From CAZBMJ01 sp964493205 (lineage in GTDB: Bacteria; Myxococcota; UBA727; JABDBI01), in the NCBI GenBank assembly GCA_964493205.1, contig CAZBMJ010000007.1:14570-78569 (forward strand): a stretch of DNA of 64,000 bases. The letters run 5' to 3'. The notes under the pieces were generated by a model that saw only the letters and a list, made by a program, of their open reading frames with translations, had not been told where the DNA came from and did no database searches. The position numbers and the translations under genes are program-made. Shown in pieces: positions 53,056 through 62,237 of this stretch (positions are counted from its first letter, which is position 1; the number at the start of each line of letters is the position of its first letter).

Positions 53056-53580
53056 CTAAACCAAAACAGTTGTTTTTGAAAATTCATACTGTTCAAAAGC
53101 CTTGAAAAGTAATAATGATTTCACTAATAAATAAAAAAATAAAAAATTCACCAATCCGTCTAGTATTGGTCCTAAAAAAAATGAAGCAATAGAATAATTC
53201 ACTTTTCCACCAGCAAAAAATAACTGCAAGAGCAAAAAAGACACACGGTAAAGCAAGGAACAAGTAACAACATAAAAAAACATAATAAAAGGTTTTACTA
53301 CCCGACTAGAAAAAATATTAGCAGTCCTTAGAATAAAAGCAAGAAATAGAGCATTTAAGCTGCTTATACCAATCATTGAACCGCTTAACGAATCTGTAAT
53401 TAAACCTATTAATAAAAAACTAAATATAATTTCTAAAGGCTTAAAAAATTGCACTACAAAAAAAATTACTAATGGCATAACTAAAAAAACATTTAACCAA
53501 CTAGGTAAAAATACCGACAGTGATTGCCAAAAAACAACAAAGATAAAACTTAAGAATAAACAAATAATAACTCTTTTCAT
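53056..53580 (-). CDS. mreD: rod shape-determining protein MreD
   Basis: 174 residues, small hydrophobic protein with five or six transmembrane segments, typical length and composition of MreD; little else is conserved in the family. The ATG at 53580 overlaps the mreC stop (ATGA) and has GCGGA upstream; the frame opens at a TTG 18 bases earlier. It links MreB/MreC to the wall synthases encoded next. Confidence 0.85.
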   Translation of the reverse strand: MKRVIICLFLSFIFVVFWQSLSVFLPSWLNVFLVMPLVIFFVVQFFKPLEIIFSFLLIGLITDSLSGSMIGISSLNALFLAFILRTANIFSSRVVKPFIMFFYVVTCSLLYRVSFLLLQLFFAGGKVNYSIASFFLGPILDGLVNFLFFYLLVKSLLLFKAFEQYEFSKTTVLV

Positions 53581-54461
53581 CGTTCCGCCAAAGGCCAAGA
53601 ATAAGCACTTGCTCTTGTGATATCTTTAAAAACTGGATCCTCTAATAAAATCATTACATGCTCAATGGTATCAATAGAAGCAAAGGGCAAAATTTTTGCA
53701 GAGTGCCAAAGACCATCTTTACTAGTCACTACCTCTTTTATTTTACCCACAGGTATTCCTGCAGGAAAACCACTATTTACTCCGCTAGAAACTATAATAT
53801 CATCTGGTTTTAGGTTAAATAAACTGTCTATATCGCGTATTTGCATGAGATATTCAGTGTTGCTAGTAATGCCTCTTATTAAGCCTCTTGCATTAGAACC
53901 CAAAATTTTAACATCGAGCGAACTTGAAGCATCGGTAAGTAACAAAACATCAGCAAAATTATCAGCGACACTTAATACTTGACCAATAACACCCTCATCA
54001 GATATCACAGGATCTTTAACTTTTATGCCATCTAGCGCACCTCTGTTTAACCGAATTAGTCGAGACATAGGAGTGCCAGATTTGGCTATTACTTTAGCGT
54101 ATACTTTTTTGCCTGCTTGAGTATAGCTGGTATTGCCAATAAGATTAGTAACTGAATTTAATTCACCTTGTAAATAATCTATTTTCGCTTGTAGTGAAGA
54201 GATTTGTCGCACACTAGCTCTAAGAAGCATTAACTCATTATACTTAGAACTAACTGCCACATGCTTAAACATACTATCAGATATTACAGAAGTAATATTC
54301 AAACTAGCTTTTTGAAGCACCCCTGCCATTTGAATAACTGGCCAACCTAAAACTGCTCTAATCTGATAATCATTATTCTGTAGATAAAGTAGCACAAGCG
54401 GAATTATACTTAAAAGTACAGCAAAAATTATTTTTTTGGCTCGTTCGATAAATGGCCACAT
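53577..54461 (-). CDS. mreC: rod shape-determining protein MreC
   Basis: 294 residues: one N-terminal membrane helix (12-27), a coiled coil (about 65-105) and two beta-barrel domains with family blocks such as KVIAKSGTPMSRLIRLNRG, GVIGQVLSVADNFADVLLLTD and SGVNSGFPAGIPVG. It is the periplasmic scaffold of the elongasome. GGTGG lies 6 bases before the ATG. Between mreB and mreD. Confidence 0.93.
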   Translation of the reverse strand: MWPFIERAKKIIFAVLLSIIPLVLLYLQNNDYQIRAVLGWPVIQMAGVLQKASLNITSVISDSMFKHVAVSSKYNELMLLRASVRQISSLQAKIDYLQGELNSVTNLIGNTSYTQAGKKVYAKVIAKSGTPMSRLIRLNRGALDGIKVKDPVISDEGVIGQVLSVADNFADVLLLTDASSSLDVKILGSNARGLIRGITSNTEYLMQIRDIDSLFNLKPDDIIVSSGVNSGFPAGIPVGKIKEVVTSKDGLWHSAKILPFASIDTIEHVMILLEDPVFKDITRASAYSWPLAER

Positions 54462-54479
54462 TTTTAAACCACCAAGAAA

Positions 54480-55538
54480 TTAAGTTTTAAGAACTTGCCT
54501 TAAGTTATCAATTTCTTCCAAAACCTTTCCAGCACCTAATACTGTACCAGAGATTGGGTCAGCTGCCAAATGAACAGGCACACCTGTCTCTCTTTGCACT
54601 AACGTATCGATGTTTTTAAGCAACGCACCACCTCCTGAAAGCATAATTCCTCTATCGACAATATCAGAAGCAAGTTCTGGGGGAGTACGCTCTAAACTCA
54701 TTCTGACCATTTCAACAATAGCTGCTACTGGCACCTGCAAAGCTTCTACAACTTCAGAAGATCGAATATCGACATTTCTTGGGACACCTGCCACCACATC
54801 GCGCCCTCGTATGGTCATAACTTCTTCTTTATCTTCAAAAATAGCTGAACCTAAGCGCTTTTTAATTTCTTCCGCAGTAATTTCGCCTATTAATAAAGAA
54901 TAATGTTTTTTAATATGATTAGCGATAGCTTTATCCATAGTGTCGCCACCAATTCTTATGGAATGGCTGTAAACTATTCCTCCCAAAGAAATAACCGCAA
55001 CCTCAGTAGTGCCTCCACCGATATCTAGTATCATGTTACCAGAAGGCTCTGTAATGGGCATTCCAGCTCCAATAGCTGCAGCCATCGGTTCTTCTATTAA
55101 AAAAACTTCTCCTGCATTGGCAGCTTCAACAGATTCCCTAACTGCTCTTTTTTCAACTTCTGTAATACCTACAGGCACACCGATTACGGCACTAGGTTTT
55201 AACAGGTTCATTTTACCATTATATTTAGATAAAAAGTATCTAAGCATAGTCACAGTAGCATCAAAGTCAGCGATTACGCCTTTTTGTATGGGCTTTATAG
55301 CTGATATGTTGTGAGGTGTTCTACCTAGCATTTCTTTTGCTTCCCTACCAACCGCCACCACACGATTTTTTTGATAAGGATCCTTGTGAATAGCCACGAC
55401 AGACGGCTCGTTAATAACTATCCCTTGCCCACGCACAAATATTAACGTATTGGAAGTTCCTAAATCTATAGCAATATCGTGAGAGAGCCAAGAATGTAGA
55501 AAATTAGGAACTTTAGTGCCCAAATATGAAAAAACCAT
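54480..55538 (-). CDS. mreB: rod shape-determining protein MreB (bacterial actin)
   Basis: Forms membrane-bound filaments that direct side-wall synthesis. 352 residues; phosphate-1 loop IAIDLGTSNTLIFV, IGVPVGITEVEKRAVRE, DIGGGTTEVAVISLGG and GIMLSGGGALL are typical. The ATG at 55538 has GGGG 6 bases upstream; frames back to 55553 or 55556 (TTG) are possible. The N-terminal stretch before the actin fold (VFSYLGTKVPNFLHSW) could serve as a membrane-binding helix. First gene of the operon. Confidence 0.95.
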   Translation of the reverse strand: MVFSYLGTKVPNFLHSWLSHDIAIDLGTSNTLIFVRGQGIVINEPSVVAIHKDPYQKNRVVAVGREAKEMLGRTPHNISAIKPIQKGVIADFDATVTMLRYFLSKYNGKMNLLKPSAVIGVPVGITEVEKRAVRESVEAANAGEVFLIEEPMAAAIGAGMPITEPSGNMILDIGGGTTEVAVISLGGIVYSHSIRIGGDTMDKAIANHIKKHYSLLIGEITAEEIKKRLGSAIFEDKEEVMTIRGRDVVAGVPRNVDIRSSEVVEALQVPVAAIVEMVRMSLERTPPELASDIVDRGIMLSGGGALLKNIDTLVQRETGVPVHLAADPISGTVLGAGKVLEEIDNLRQVLKT

Positions 55539-55665
55539 AAAAACCCCATTCATCAAAGATATTACTCTTGCTCAAAACACGTAAACATAATAATAATCTA
55601 AATAAAAATGGTATAAATCAAAAAGAGCAATTTTGCCAGTGGATTTATGAAAGGAATAAAAAAAG

Positions 55666-57219
55666 ATGCTTGATTTTATGAGAAAAAATGCCAACTCAGG
55701 TGTTATGTTGGTTTTATTTGGAATAATAATTTTTGTATTTGCTATTAACTTTTGGCCAGGAGCTGGGCAACAGTTTACTTCTTCTGTCCCTTACGCTGCG
55801 AAAGTTAATAATAAACTTATAACTATGGCAAATTTTAGAATAGCTTATTCAAATCAAATTAACCAGCTAAAACAATTTAGGCCTGATTATAACCAAGAAC
55901 AAGCTGAAAAAGATGGTTTAGCTGGAATTATATTAGATCAATTAATATCAAAAGAGTTACTTTATCAAACAGCTAAACAACATAATTTTACAGTAGGTGC
56001 CAGAACTCTAGCCCATGAAATCAAAACTATTGTGTTTGGCGAAAAAGAAGCTTTCTCACAAGAAGAATACAAAAAAAGAATTGAAGGCTTTTTTCAAATA
56101 AACATAGCTCAATTTGAAGAACAAATAGCTAAAGACTTAGCTGCTCAACAAATGGCTGATCTCTTAAACACTGGTATTTTTGTATCAGATGACGATGTTA
56201 AAGAAGCATTTTTAGAACAAAATAATAAAGTATCTGTAGAATTTATTAAAGTCAAAGCAGAACATTTTGATAGCATACCTGATGCTACCAAAGAACAAAT
56301 AGCTGCTTTTGTGACAAACAATGCTCCTAAAATAGATCAATATTACAAAGAGCATCTATCTGACTACAATAAAGAAGCTCAAATAAGAGCAAGCCATATT
56401 TTAGTTAAATCTGCAGAAGGTGACAGTGACAAAGCGACTAAAAAAGAAAAAGCGGAAAGCTTATTAAAAAGAATTAATAGCGGTGAAGATTTTGCTACTA
56501 TTGCTAAAGCCGAATCAGACGATCCAGGCTCAAAGATTAAAGGTGGAGATTTAGATTTTTTTACCAAGAGTATGATGGTAGAAGAATTTTCCAAAGCAGC
56601 GTTTGCTCTAAAAGTTGGTGAAGTAAGTTCTATAGTGGAATCTCCTTTTGGGTTTCATATTATAAAAGTAACCGATCAAAAACCCGCAGAAAATTTATCT
56701 CTCACCGATGCACAACCAGCTATTGCAACAAAGCTTATAAAACTTGAAGAACAAAAAAGGCTTGCTCAAGAGTTAGCGAATAAGGGCTTAGAATCATTAA
56801 AAACTGGCATAGCGATAAAAGATATCAACTTGCCAGGTCTTATTAACAAACAGCAAGATAAACAAAAAGATAAAATAGCCCTTAATGAGCCTGTAGCGGA
56901 TATAAGTTCTACATTTAATAAATCTAGTAATTATATACCAAAAGTTGGTATTGCTCCAGAATTAATAAAAGAAGCTTTTAGCTTATCGCTAGAAAATAAG
57001 ACAGCAAGTAAAGTAGTAGAATCTAACAATGCTTTTTATGCCATAAGACTAAAAGACAAAGTTGATGCTGATCTAACTAAGCTTGAAACAGAAAAAGAAA
57101 CTCTAAAATCTAGATTATTAAGCACCCAAAAGAGACAATATTTACAACAATATATAACCTTCTTGAAGTCTAGTGCTAAAGTAGAAACCAATCCTGAACT
57201 AGTAAGCAGTAAGAGCTAA
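55666..57219 (+). CDS. ppiD: PpiD-like periplasmic peptidyl-prolyl isomerase
   Basis: 517 residues: an N-terminal inner-membrane anchor (NSGVMLVLFGIIIFVFAINF, 10-29), a SurA-like chaperone domain (about 45-200), one parvulin domain (about 240-345; RASHILVK, GGDLDFFTKSMMVEEF, SPFGFHIIKV) and a C-terminal helical region. It assists folding of secreted and outer-membrane proteins at the Sec exit. AGGA lies about 10 bases before the ATG. Divergent from mreB. Confidence 0.9.
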   Translation: MLDFMRKNANSGVMLVLFGIIIFVFAINFWPGAGQQFTSSVPYAAKVNNKLITMANFRIAYSNQINQLKQFRPDYNQEQAEKDGLAGIILDQLISKELLYQTAKQHNFTVGARTLAHEIKTIVFGEKEAFSQEEYKKRIEGFFQINIAQFEEQIAKDLAAQQMADLLNTGIFVSDDDVKEAFLEQNNKVSVEFIKVKAEHFDSIPDATKEQIAAFVTNNAPKIDQYYKEHLSDYNKEAQIRASHILVKSAEGDSDKATKKEKAESLLKRINSGEDFATIAKAESDDPGSKIKGGDLDFFTKSMMVEEFSKAAFALKVGEVSSIVESPFGFHIIKVTDQKPAENLSLTDAQPAIATKLIKLEEQKRLAQELANKGLESLKTGIAIKDINLPGLINKQQDKQKDKIALNEPVADISSTFNKSSNYIPKVGIAPELIKEAFSLSLENKTASKVVESNNAFYAIRLKDKVDADLTKLETEKETLKSRLLSTQKRQYLQQYITFLKSSAKVETNPELVSSKS

Positions 57220-57241
57220 TCTAAAGCATATAATACTTAAT

Positions 57242-57266
57242 AAATAGCCGATTTATTCGGCTATTT
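57242..57266. terminator. bidirectional terminator
   Basis: AAATAGCCGA (57242-57251) and TCGGCTATTT (57257-57266) form a 10-bp perfect stem with a 5-base loop and AT-rich flanks. It sits between the end of ppiD and the convergent gene at 57271 and can serve both. Confidence 0.8.
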
Positions 57267-57270
57267 ATAT

Positions 57271-57642
57271 TTAATTTACGGCAGAACACTCAACAGCTAT
57301 GCCAGACTGATTTTTAAGAATGCTCATCATTGATTCAATTTTTTGCTTAAGTTCTCGCCATTCCATATTCTCAGGATTTTCCACTTTCAATTCAACTATT
57401 ATTAAAGGTCTGCCTGAGAGAAAAAGAGGATAGCCTTTAGGAACTAACAAGCTACTCCTTCCCAGTAAACTCATTATATCGAGTATTTTAGAAGAAGAAA
57501 GAAGTTGGTTATTTAGATTGATATTGTAACTTCTATCTTGGCAATCCGGCAATTTCCCATCCCAAGCCCCTGAATCGTTAGATTGTATGGATAATGAAAC
57601 CCAAAAAATTAAACATATAAGAGATCGTAAAATAATTTTCAT
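57271..57642 (-). CDS. small secreted protein, unknown
   Basis: 123 residues: a signal peptide (about 1-20), then a single alpha/beta domain (PLFLSGRPLIIVELKVENPE, MEWRELKQKIESMMSIL) with two or three Cys (PDCQD, VECSAVN). No family recognised. The ATG at 57642 has GGGTGAA upstream; the frame opens at a TTG at 57654. It lies alone between two terminators. Confidence 0.55.
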   Translation of the reverse strand: MKIILRSLICLIFWVSLSIQSNDSGAWDGKLPDCQDRSYNINLNNQLLSSSKILDIMSLLGRSSLLVPKGYPLFLSGRPLIIVELKVENPENMEWRELKQKIESMMSILKNQSGIAVECSAVN

Positions 57643-57730
57643 TGCTTCACCCAAGATTATTTACATATATGCTTAATAATATCAATTAATTATTTATCGA
57701 GCAAATAATTATTATCATATAAAAATTATA

Positions 57731-57760
57731 AAAAGCTTAAATATTTTTACATATTTAAGC
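57731..57760 (-). terminator. Rho-independent terminator
   Basis: GCTTAAATA (57735-57743) pairs with TATTTAAGC (57752-57760); on the minus strand the stem is followed by TTTTTATAATTTTT. It ends the OmpA-lipoprotein gene. Confidence 0.7.
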
Positions 57761-57784
57761 CCTTGAGATAAAGATGCTCTAAAA

Positions 57785-59212
57785 TTATTTATTAGCAAAC
57801 TTAATAACGATTTCAATACGGCGATTTTTAGTTCTGCCTTCTTGAGTTTCGTTAGTTGCTAATGGTTTTTGTGAACCAAAACCAGTGCTTGTTAGCCTAG
57901 CAGGTTCTATTTGAGAAATATTTATCAAAAATTCTTTAATATTTTGAGCTCTTTTTTCAGAAAGAGCTTGGTTGATTTTGTTATTACCAGTAGAGTCTGT
58001 ATGACCTTGGATTTCTATGGTTGACTTAGGAAACTTTAGTATAGCTGTTACAATTTTGTTTAGTAAAGAAAAATTGCTTGGCAAAATATCTGCTTTTCCA
58101 ATTTCAAAATCAAATCCATAGGACCTAATAATCAGATCGTCTGGTTGTGCATAAACTTCGGCTTCACTTGGTAGGAACATATCAGAAATTTCTTTGAAAT
58201 TTTGAATCCTATTTGCCTCACTAAGCTTAAGCTTTTCTTGTGTACCCACTAAAGAAGAAATTTTGTCATTTAGTTCTGCAATTCTTTTTTGTGAAACAAT
58301 ATTTCTTTCTTCAAGACCTTTTAAATAAAGATTAGAATTTGCTATATGTTTACGAAAAGACTCTATTACATCGTGATTAGATTTATCAAAACTTAGCTTT
58401 TCTGGTAATGGCTCATGAGCTTTGGCTAATTGTTCCTGATACCATAAAACAATTTGTTCTCTTGATAGGTTTTGAGTTTTAAAAAGGTTAATAACTTCTG
58501 AGATACCTTTAGCTTTTAATGCCTGATAAGTTGCTTCATTGGCATGAAACTGAGCTTTAGAAAAGTTTTCTTTGTCCGTTTCAATAATTTTTACTGCGAT
58601 ATCTAATTCTTTTTTAGCATTTTTTAACGTATCTGGGGCATAGGTATCAGCACTTGCAGCCAAAGCTTGGTCGTAGGCAGCTTTTGCAAGTTCTGCGACA
58701 CTGCTCTTTAATGCACGAACTTCCAAGTCTTCATAGCCCAACGCCAATGTTTTATTTTGTTCTAAAACATAATTAGTATCGTTATTTTCTAAATGCTTCC
58801 CTGCTCTGCTTAATGATTCTTCTAAATTTTTAAATTCAGAAGCAAAAAGAGAATTGGCATCAACACTATAAGCTCTGGTTCTATTTTCTAGCGCTTTTTC
58901 CAAAAGCTCTCGACCTTTGCTCGCCACCTTTTCAGCTTTTTCAATAGCATCTAGACCTTTTTTTGCTATTTCATCACCAACATTAATATCAGTGCTTCTT
59001 TGAGATTTATTAATAGCTTCTTCCAATTTCTGTTTAGCCTCATAAAAATTCGTTGGTGATAAAAACTGAACGTCGTTTATCAAAGCCTGTTCTAGACGTT
59101 GATTTAATTGGCTAATATTATCTTGTTTTTTCAAAACTTGTTCTCTGTTAAAATAAACAGTACTGCAACCGCTTAAAGTAAGTGTTAATAATAAACATGC
59201 AATCTTTTTCAT
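57785..59212 (-). CDS. OmpA-family lipoprotein with long helical stalk
   Basis: 475 residues. Lipobox LSGC (Cys16), then about 300 residues of helical, Ala/Lys/Glu-rich sequence with DUF4398-like repeats (AKQKLEEAINKSQ; NAKKELDIAVKIIE). A coiled coil (about 295-330) precedes a C-terminal OmpA peptidoglycan-binding domain (IEIQGHTDSTGNN, LSEKRAQNIKEFL, GRTKNRRIEIVI). Likely an outer-membrane lipoprotein that grips the wall through the OmpA domain and spans the periplasm with the stalk. Terminator downstream. Confidence 0.9.
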   Translation of the reverse strand: MKKIACLLLTLTLSGCSTVYFNREQVLKKQDNISQLNQRLEQALINDVQFLSPTNFYEAKQKLEEAINKSQRSTDINVGDEIAKKGLDAIEKAEKVASKGRELLEKALENRTRAYSVDANSLFASEFKNLEESLSRAGKHLENNDTNYVLEQNKTLALGYEDLEVRALKSSVAELAKAAYDQALAASADTYAPDTLKNAKKELDIAVKIIETDKENFSKAQFHANEATYQALKAKGISEVINLFKTQNLSREQIVLWYQEQLAKAHEPLPEKLSFDKSNHDVIESFRKHIANSNLYLKGLEERNIVSQKRIAELNDKISSLVGTQEKLKLSEANRIQNFKEISDMFLPSEAEVYAQPDDLIIRSYGFDFEIGKADILPSNFSLLNKIVTAILKFPKSTIEIQGHTDSTGNNKINQALSEKRAQNIKEFLINISQIEPARLTSTGFGSQKPLATNETQEGRTKNRRIEIVIKFANK

Positions 59213-59281
59213 AATAAATCCTTCTAAGAATAATTTAGAGAGTTATTCAATATTACGTAATTCCTTAAAAAAATTCATTTT

Positions 59282-60313
59282 TTAAGTACATTTATCAGCA
59301 GCTTTAGACATACGTTCTTTTATTGCCAACCAAATACCTCCTTTATGTTCAGGCTCAACTAGGATCAAAGGCTTTTGAGGTGCACTTTCGAAAAAGTATA
59401 AAGCATCATAAAATTTTTTAGCATAATCTATGGCTTCATCTGGCATATTTAATGTAATTGAGTCTTTAGGGCGCTCACTAAGAGAAGCTGCCAACTCATA
59501 TTGCGATTTAGTAAGCAATATTGAGCAATCACTTTGCCAATAGGTCATAATCTCACTAAAAGAAATAAACTTTATTTCTGCGACTTTCGGTGAATAATGC
59601 AAAAAAGACTGCCCCGGCGAGAGGGGCTTAGCTTTGTTATTTAAACTTAAAACAACTTTTTCTTCTAAAGCATCTTCTATTTGTTGTTGGCTAAAAGTAC
59701 CAAGGCGCAGCAAATAAACTTGAGTATCGAAAATACTCACAACGCTTGACTCTAAACCTAAACTACATTCTCCGCCATCAAGAACTGCATCTATTCTATT
59801 ATTTAGCGTGCTTAAAACATGGCTAGCCGACGTTGGGCTTGGGCGTGTGGATAGATTAGCGCTAGGCATGGCTAGAGGCTGATTTACTAAACTAATAATT
59901 TTTAAAGTAGTTTCATGATTGGGCATTCTAAGCGCTACAGTATCTAAACCAAAAGATACTTCATCAGGGACAATATTTGATTTCTTGGCAATTATAGTTA
60001 AGGCTGCAGGCCATAAAGAACTTAGTTTTTCAAATCTTCTTAGGGCTAAGTCTGAAAGATTTACTAATTTATATGCTTGTTCTAAGCTGCTTACGTGTAA
60101 AATCACAGGATTTGTTTGAGGCCTATTTTTAGCTTGGTAAATTTTTTTAATAGATTCTGCACATAAACCCTTTGCAGCAAGCCCGTATACTGTTTCAGTA
60201 GGTAGAGCCACTACACCACCCTGCTTGATAATGTCAGCCGCCAAAATTATATCACCATCTTTATTGGCTGATAAAATTATAGTAGGAAGCTTTATAATAT
60301 TGTTATCATGCAT
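59282..60313 (-). CDS. threonylcarbamoyl-AMP synthase, Sua5 type
   Basis: Makes threonylcarbamoyl-AMP for the t6A37 modification of tRNA. 343 residues: a YrdC domain (GGVVALPTETVYGLAAKG, KIYQAKNRPQTNPVILHV, MPSANLSTRPSPTSASHV) plus a C-terminal Sua5 domain joined by the linker KPLSPGQSFLHYSPK, which marks Sua5 rather than the shorter TsaC. AGG lies 8 bases before the ATG. Divergent from the nucleotidyltransferase gene. Confidence 0.92.
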   Translation of the reverse strand: MHDNNIIKLPTIILSANKDGDIILAADIIKQGGVVALPTETVYGLAAKGLCAESIKKIYQAKNRPQTNPVILHVSSLEQAYKLVNLSDLALRRFEKLSSLWPAALTIIAKKSNIVPDEVSFGLDTVALRMPNHETTLKIISLVNQPLAMPSANLSTRPSPTSASHVLSTLNNRIDAVLDGGECSLGLESSVVSIFDTQVYLLRLGTFSQQQIEDALEEKVVLSLNNKAKPLSPGQSFLHYSPKVAEIKFISFSEIMTYWQSDCSILLTKSQYELAASLSERPKDSITLNMPDEAIDYAKKFYDALYFFESAPQKPLILVEPEHKGGIWLAIKERMSKAADKCT

Positions 60314-60358
60314 AAGTACTGCCTATAACATTAAACATTTAAGTCAATAGGACGAATT

Positions 60359-61084
60359 ATGGCAAACACTTGGGGAATGATTTTAGCTGCAGGGCTTGGA
60401 ACTCGTTTAAGGCCATTAACTTATTTAACTCCAAAACCTCAGTTAGATTTAGGGGGAAAACCCATAATTTATCATCTATTAGACCATATGCTACAAGCGG
60501 GTATCAAAGATGTAATTGTTAACTTACATTATTTAGCTGATAAATTAGCTATTTGCTTAAATAATTACCCAAATAAACTAAGAATTCACACTATTTATGA
60601 GCCCAAAATATTAGGAACAGCCGGAGCTGTAATTAATGCTATAAATAAATTTACTTTAGAAAACAAGCAATTACTAGTAATGCATGGCGATATAGTATTT
60701 GATTATGATATCAAAAATATTTTATCTCAAAATAATTTTTGCACACTATTATGTGTTAAAGAAAAGTTTATTGAAGGATATGAAGGTTCTGTAAATATTG
60801 ATAAAAATGGTTTAATAACCAGACTTGGAGCATTTTATAATAGTAATCAGCCTTATGTAAGCAAAAATTTTTTTACAGGAATCCAATTATTTTCCCCAAG
60901 TGCTTTAAAAAATTTAGCTACTTTAAAAGTTGAATCTTTAGTCAAAGATGTTTATCCACAATGGATTGAACAAAATTTAAATATAAAAGCCATAACTGGT
61001 GATTTTTATTACAATGATTTAGGTGACATAAAAAGACTAACTCAAGCAAATTTAATTATATTAAAAAAATATGCTAATAAATAA
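60359..61084 (+). CDS. sugar-1-phosphate nucleotidyltransferase, MurU-like
   Basis: 241 residues: GMILAAGLGTRLRPLTYLTP (nucleotide loop), KPIIYHLLDHMLQAGI, LGTAGAV, the metal Asp in MHGDIVFDYD and the C-terminal FYYNDLGDIKRL. Closest in style to MurU, N-acetylmuramate-1-phosphate uridylyltransferase of peptidoglycan recycling, or to small mannose-1-P guanylyltransferases. No amgK kinase is adjacent; the only kinase-fold gene in the window (47380) has an export signal. AGGA precedes the ATG. Confidence 0.8.
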   Translation: MANTWGMILAAGLGTRLRPLTYLTPKPQLDLGGKPIIYHLLDHMLQAGIKDVIVNLHYLADKLAICLNNYPNKLRIHTIYEPKILGTAGAVINAINKFTLENKQLLVMHGDIVFDYDIKNILSQNNFCTLLCVKEKFIEGYEGSVNIDKNGLITRLGAFYNSNQPYVSKNFFTGIQLFSPSALKNLATLKVESLVKDVYPQWIEQNLNIKAITGDFYYNDLGDIKRLTQANLIILKKYANK

Positions 61085-61098
61085 TGAGAGGCTTTATT

Positions 61099-62157
61099 AT
61101 GAAAAAACTTATTTTTTTATCACAAATATTATTTTTATTAAGCTCTTTATCTTGCACAAATTCCTGCATTAATAAAAATAAAAAAGATATACAAATAGCA
61201 GCTATTGTAAACAATGAAAAAATCACTGTTAACGAGCTTGATTTGCTTCATACTAGAGCTATGGAAATAATTAAAAAATCACAAAATACTAACGAAAAGA
61301 TCAGTAACGATATTAGAGCATCTTTATTAAAAAAACTAATTGATAACGAAATTCTTAGGCAAGAATCTATTAAACAAGAAACTGAAATAGATCGCTTTGA
61401 AAGAGTGGCATTGCTAAAAGATTATAAAAAACGTCTTGGCGGCACCAAAGCTTTTCAATATTTTTTAGAACAAAAAAAATTAACTGAAGAACAAATTATT
61501 GAGACTATTTTATCTGAAAAAAGAAAAGAAAAATTAATAGAAAAATTAGGTAAAAAAATAGAACCTACTCAAGAAGAAATTTTAGCCTATTATAATCAAA
61601 ATCAAAAACTTTTTGGTTTACCACAAATGGTAAAAGCTAGCCATATTTTGTTAAAACTATCACCGCAAGAGCCTAAAGAGAAAGAAAAATTAGTCCAAGA
61701 AAAAGCTAACCAAATTTTTAAAGAAGCATTAGAAAAAAAGGATTCTTTTGAAATTTTAGTGGATAAATATAGTGAAGGACCAAGTGTAAAAAACAAAGGT
61801 GATTTAGGCTATTTTTCTAAAGGTAAAATGGTTAAAGTTTTTGAAGATGCCTGTTTTTTAAATCCAGTGGGAAGTATTGTTGGGCCTATAAAAACTGAAT
61901 TTGGCTACCACATAATTCATATAACTGATAAATTAGAAGAACGGATTGGTAAACTTGAAGAAGTTAATACTAGAGTTATAAAAGAACTTAAAAAACAAAA
62001 AATGGCTCAAGCATCAGAAAATATGCTTAAATCCCTTCGCAGACAAGCAAATTTAGAACTTAAAGATAAATCTTTAACTATTGATAATTTTTATAATGAA
62101 AATAATCAACAAGAAGTAGCTTATAATCAAGAAACTGATATAGATTTATTAGATTAA
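61099..62157 (+). CDS. PrsA/SurA-like foldase lipoprotein (parvulin)
   Basis: 352 residues. The lipoprotein signal ends LSSLSC (Cys19). A SurA N-like domain (AAIVNNEKITVNELDLLHTR) and a parvulin domain (about 180-275; KASHILLKL, GDLGYFSKGKMVKVFEDACF, EFGYHIIHI) follow, then an Asn/Glu-rich tail. The ATG at 61099 has GAGG 7 bases upstream; an ATG at 61084 overlapping the previous stop is less likely. The second extracytoplasmic parvulin in the window, after PpiD. Confidence 0.88.
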   Translation: MKKLIFLSQILFLLSSLSCTNSCINKNKKDIQIAAIVNNEKITVNELDLLHTRAMEIIKKSQNTNEKISNDIRASLLKKLIDNEILRQESIKQETEIDRFERVALLKDYKKRLGGTKAFQYFLEQKKLTEEQIIETILSEKRKEKLIEKLGKKIEPTQEEILAYYNQNQKLFGLPQMVKASHILLKLSPQEPKEKEKLVQEKANQIFKEALEKKDSFEILVDKYSEGPSVKNKGDLGYFSKGKMVKVFEDACFLNPVGSIVGPIKTEFGYHIIHITDKLEERIGKLEEVNTRVIKELKKQKMAQASENMLKSLRRQANLELKDKSLTIDNFYNENNQQEVAYNQETDIDLLD

Positions 62158-62237
62158 AAAACAAAAAAATCTAAATTTTATAACCAATAATTAACATTAA
62201 CGCTATAATTTTGTTCATCTCAAAAAGAGTATTTACG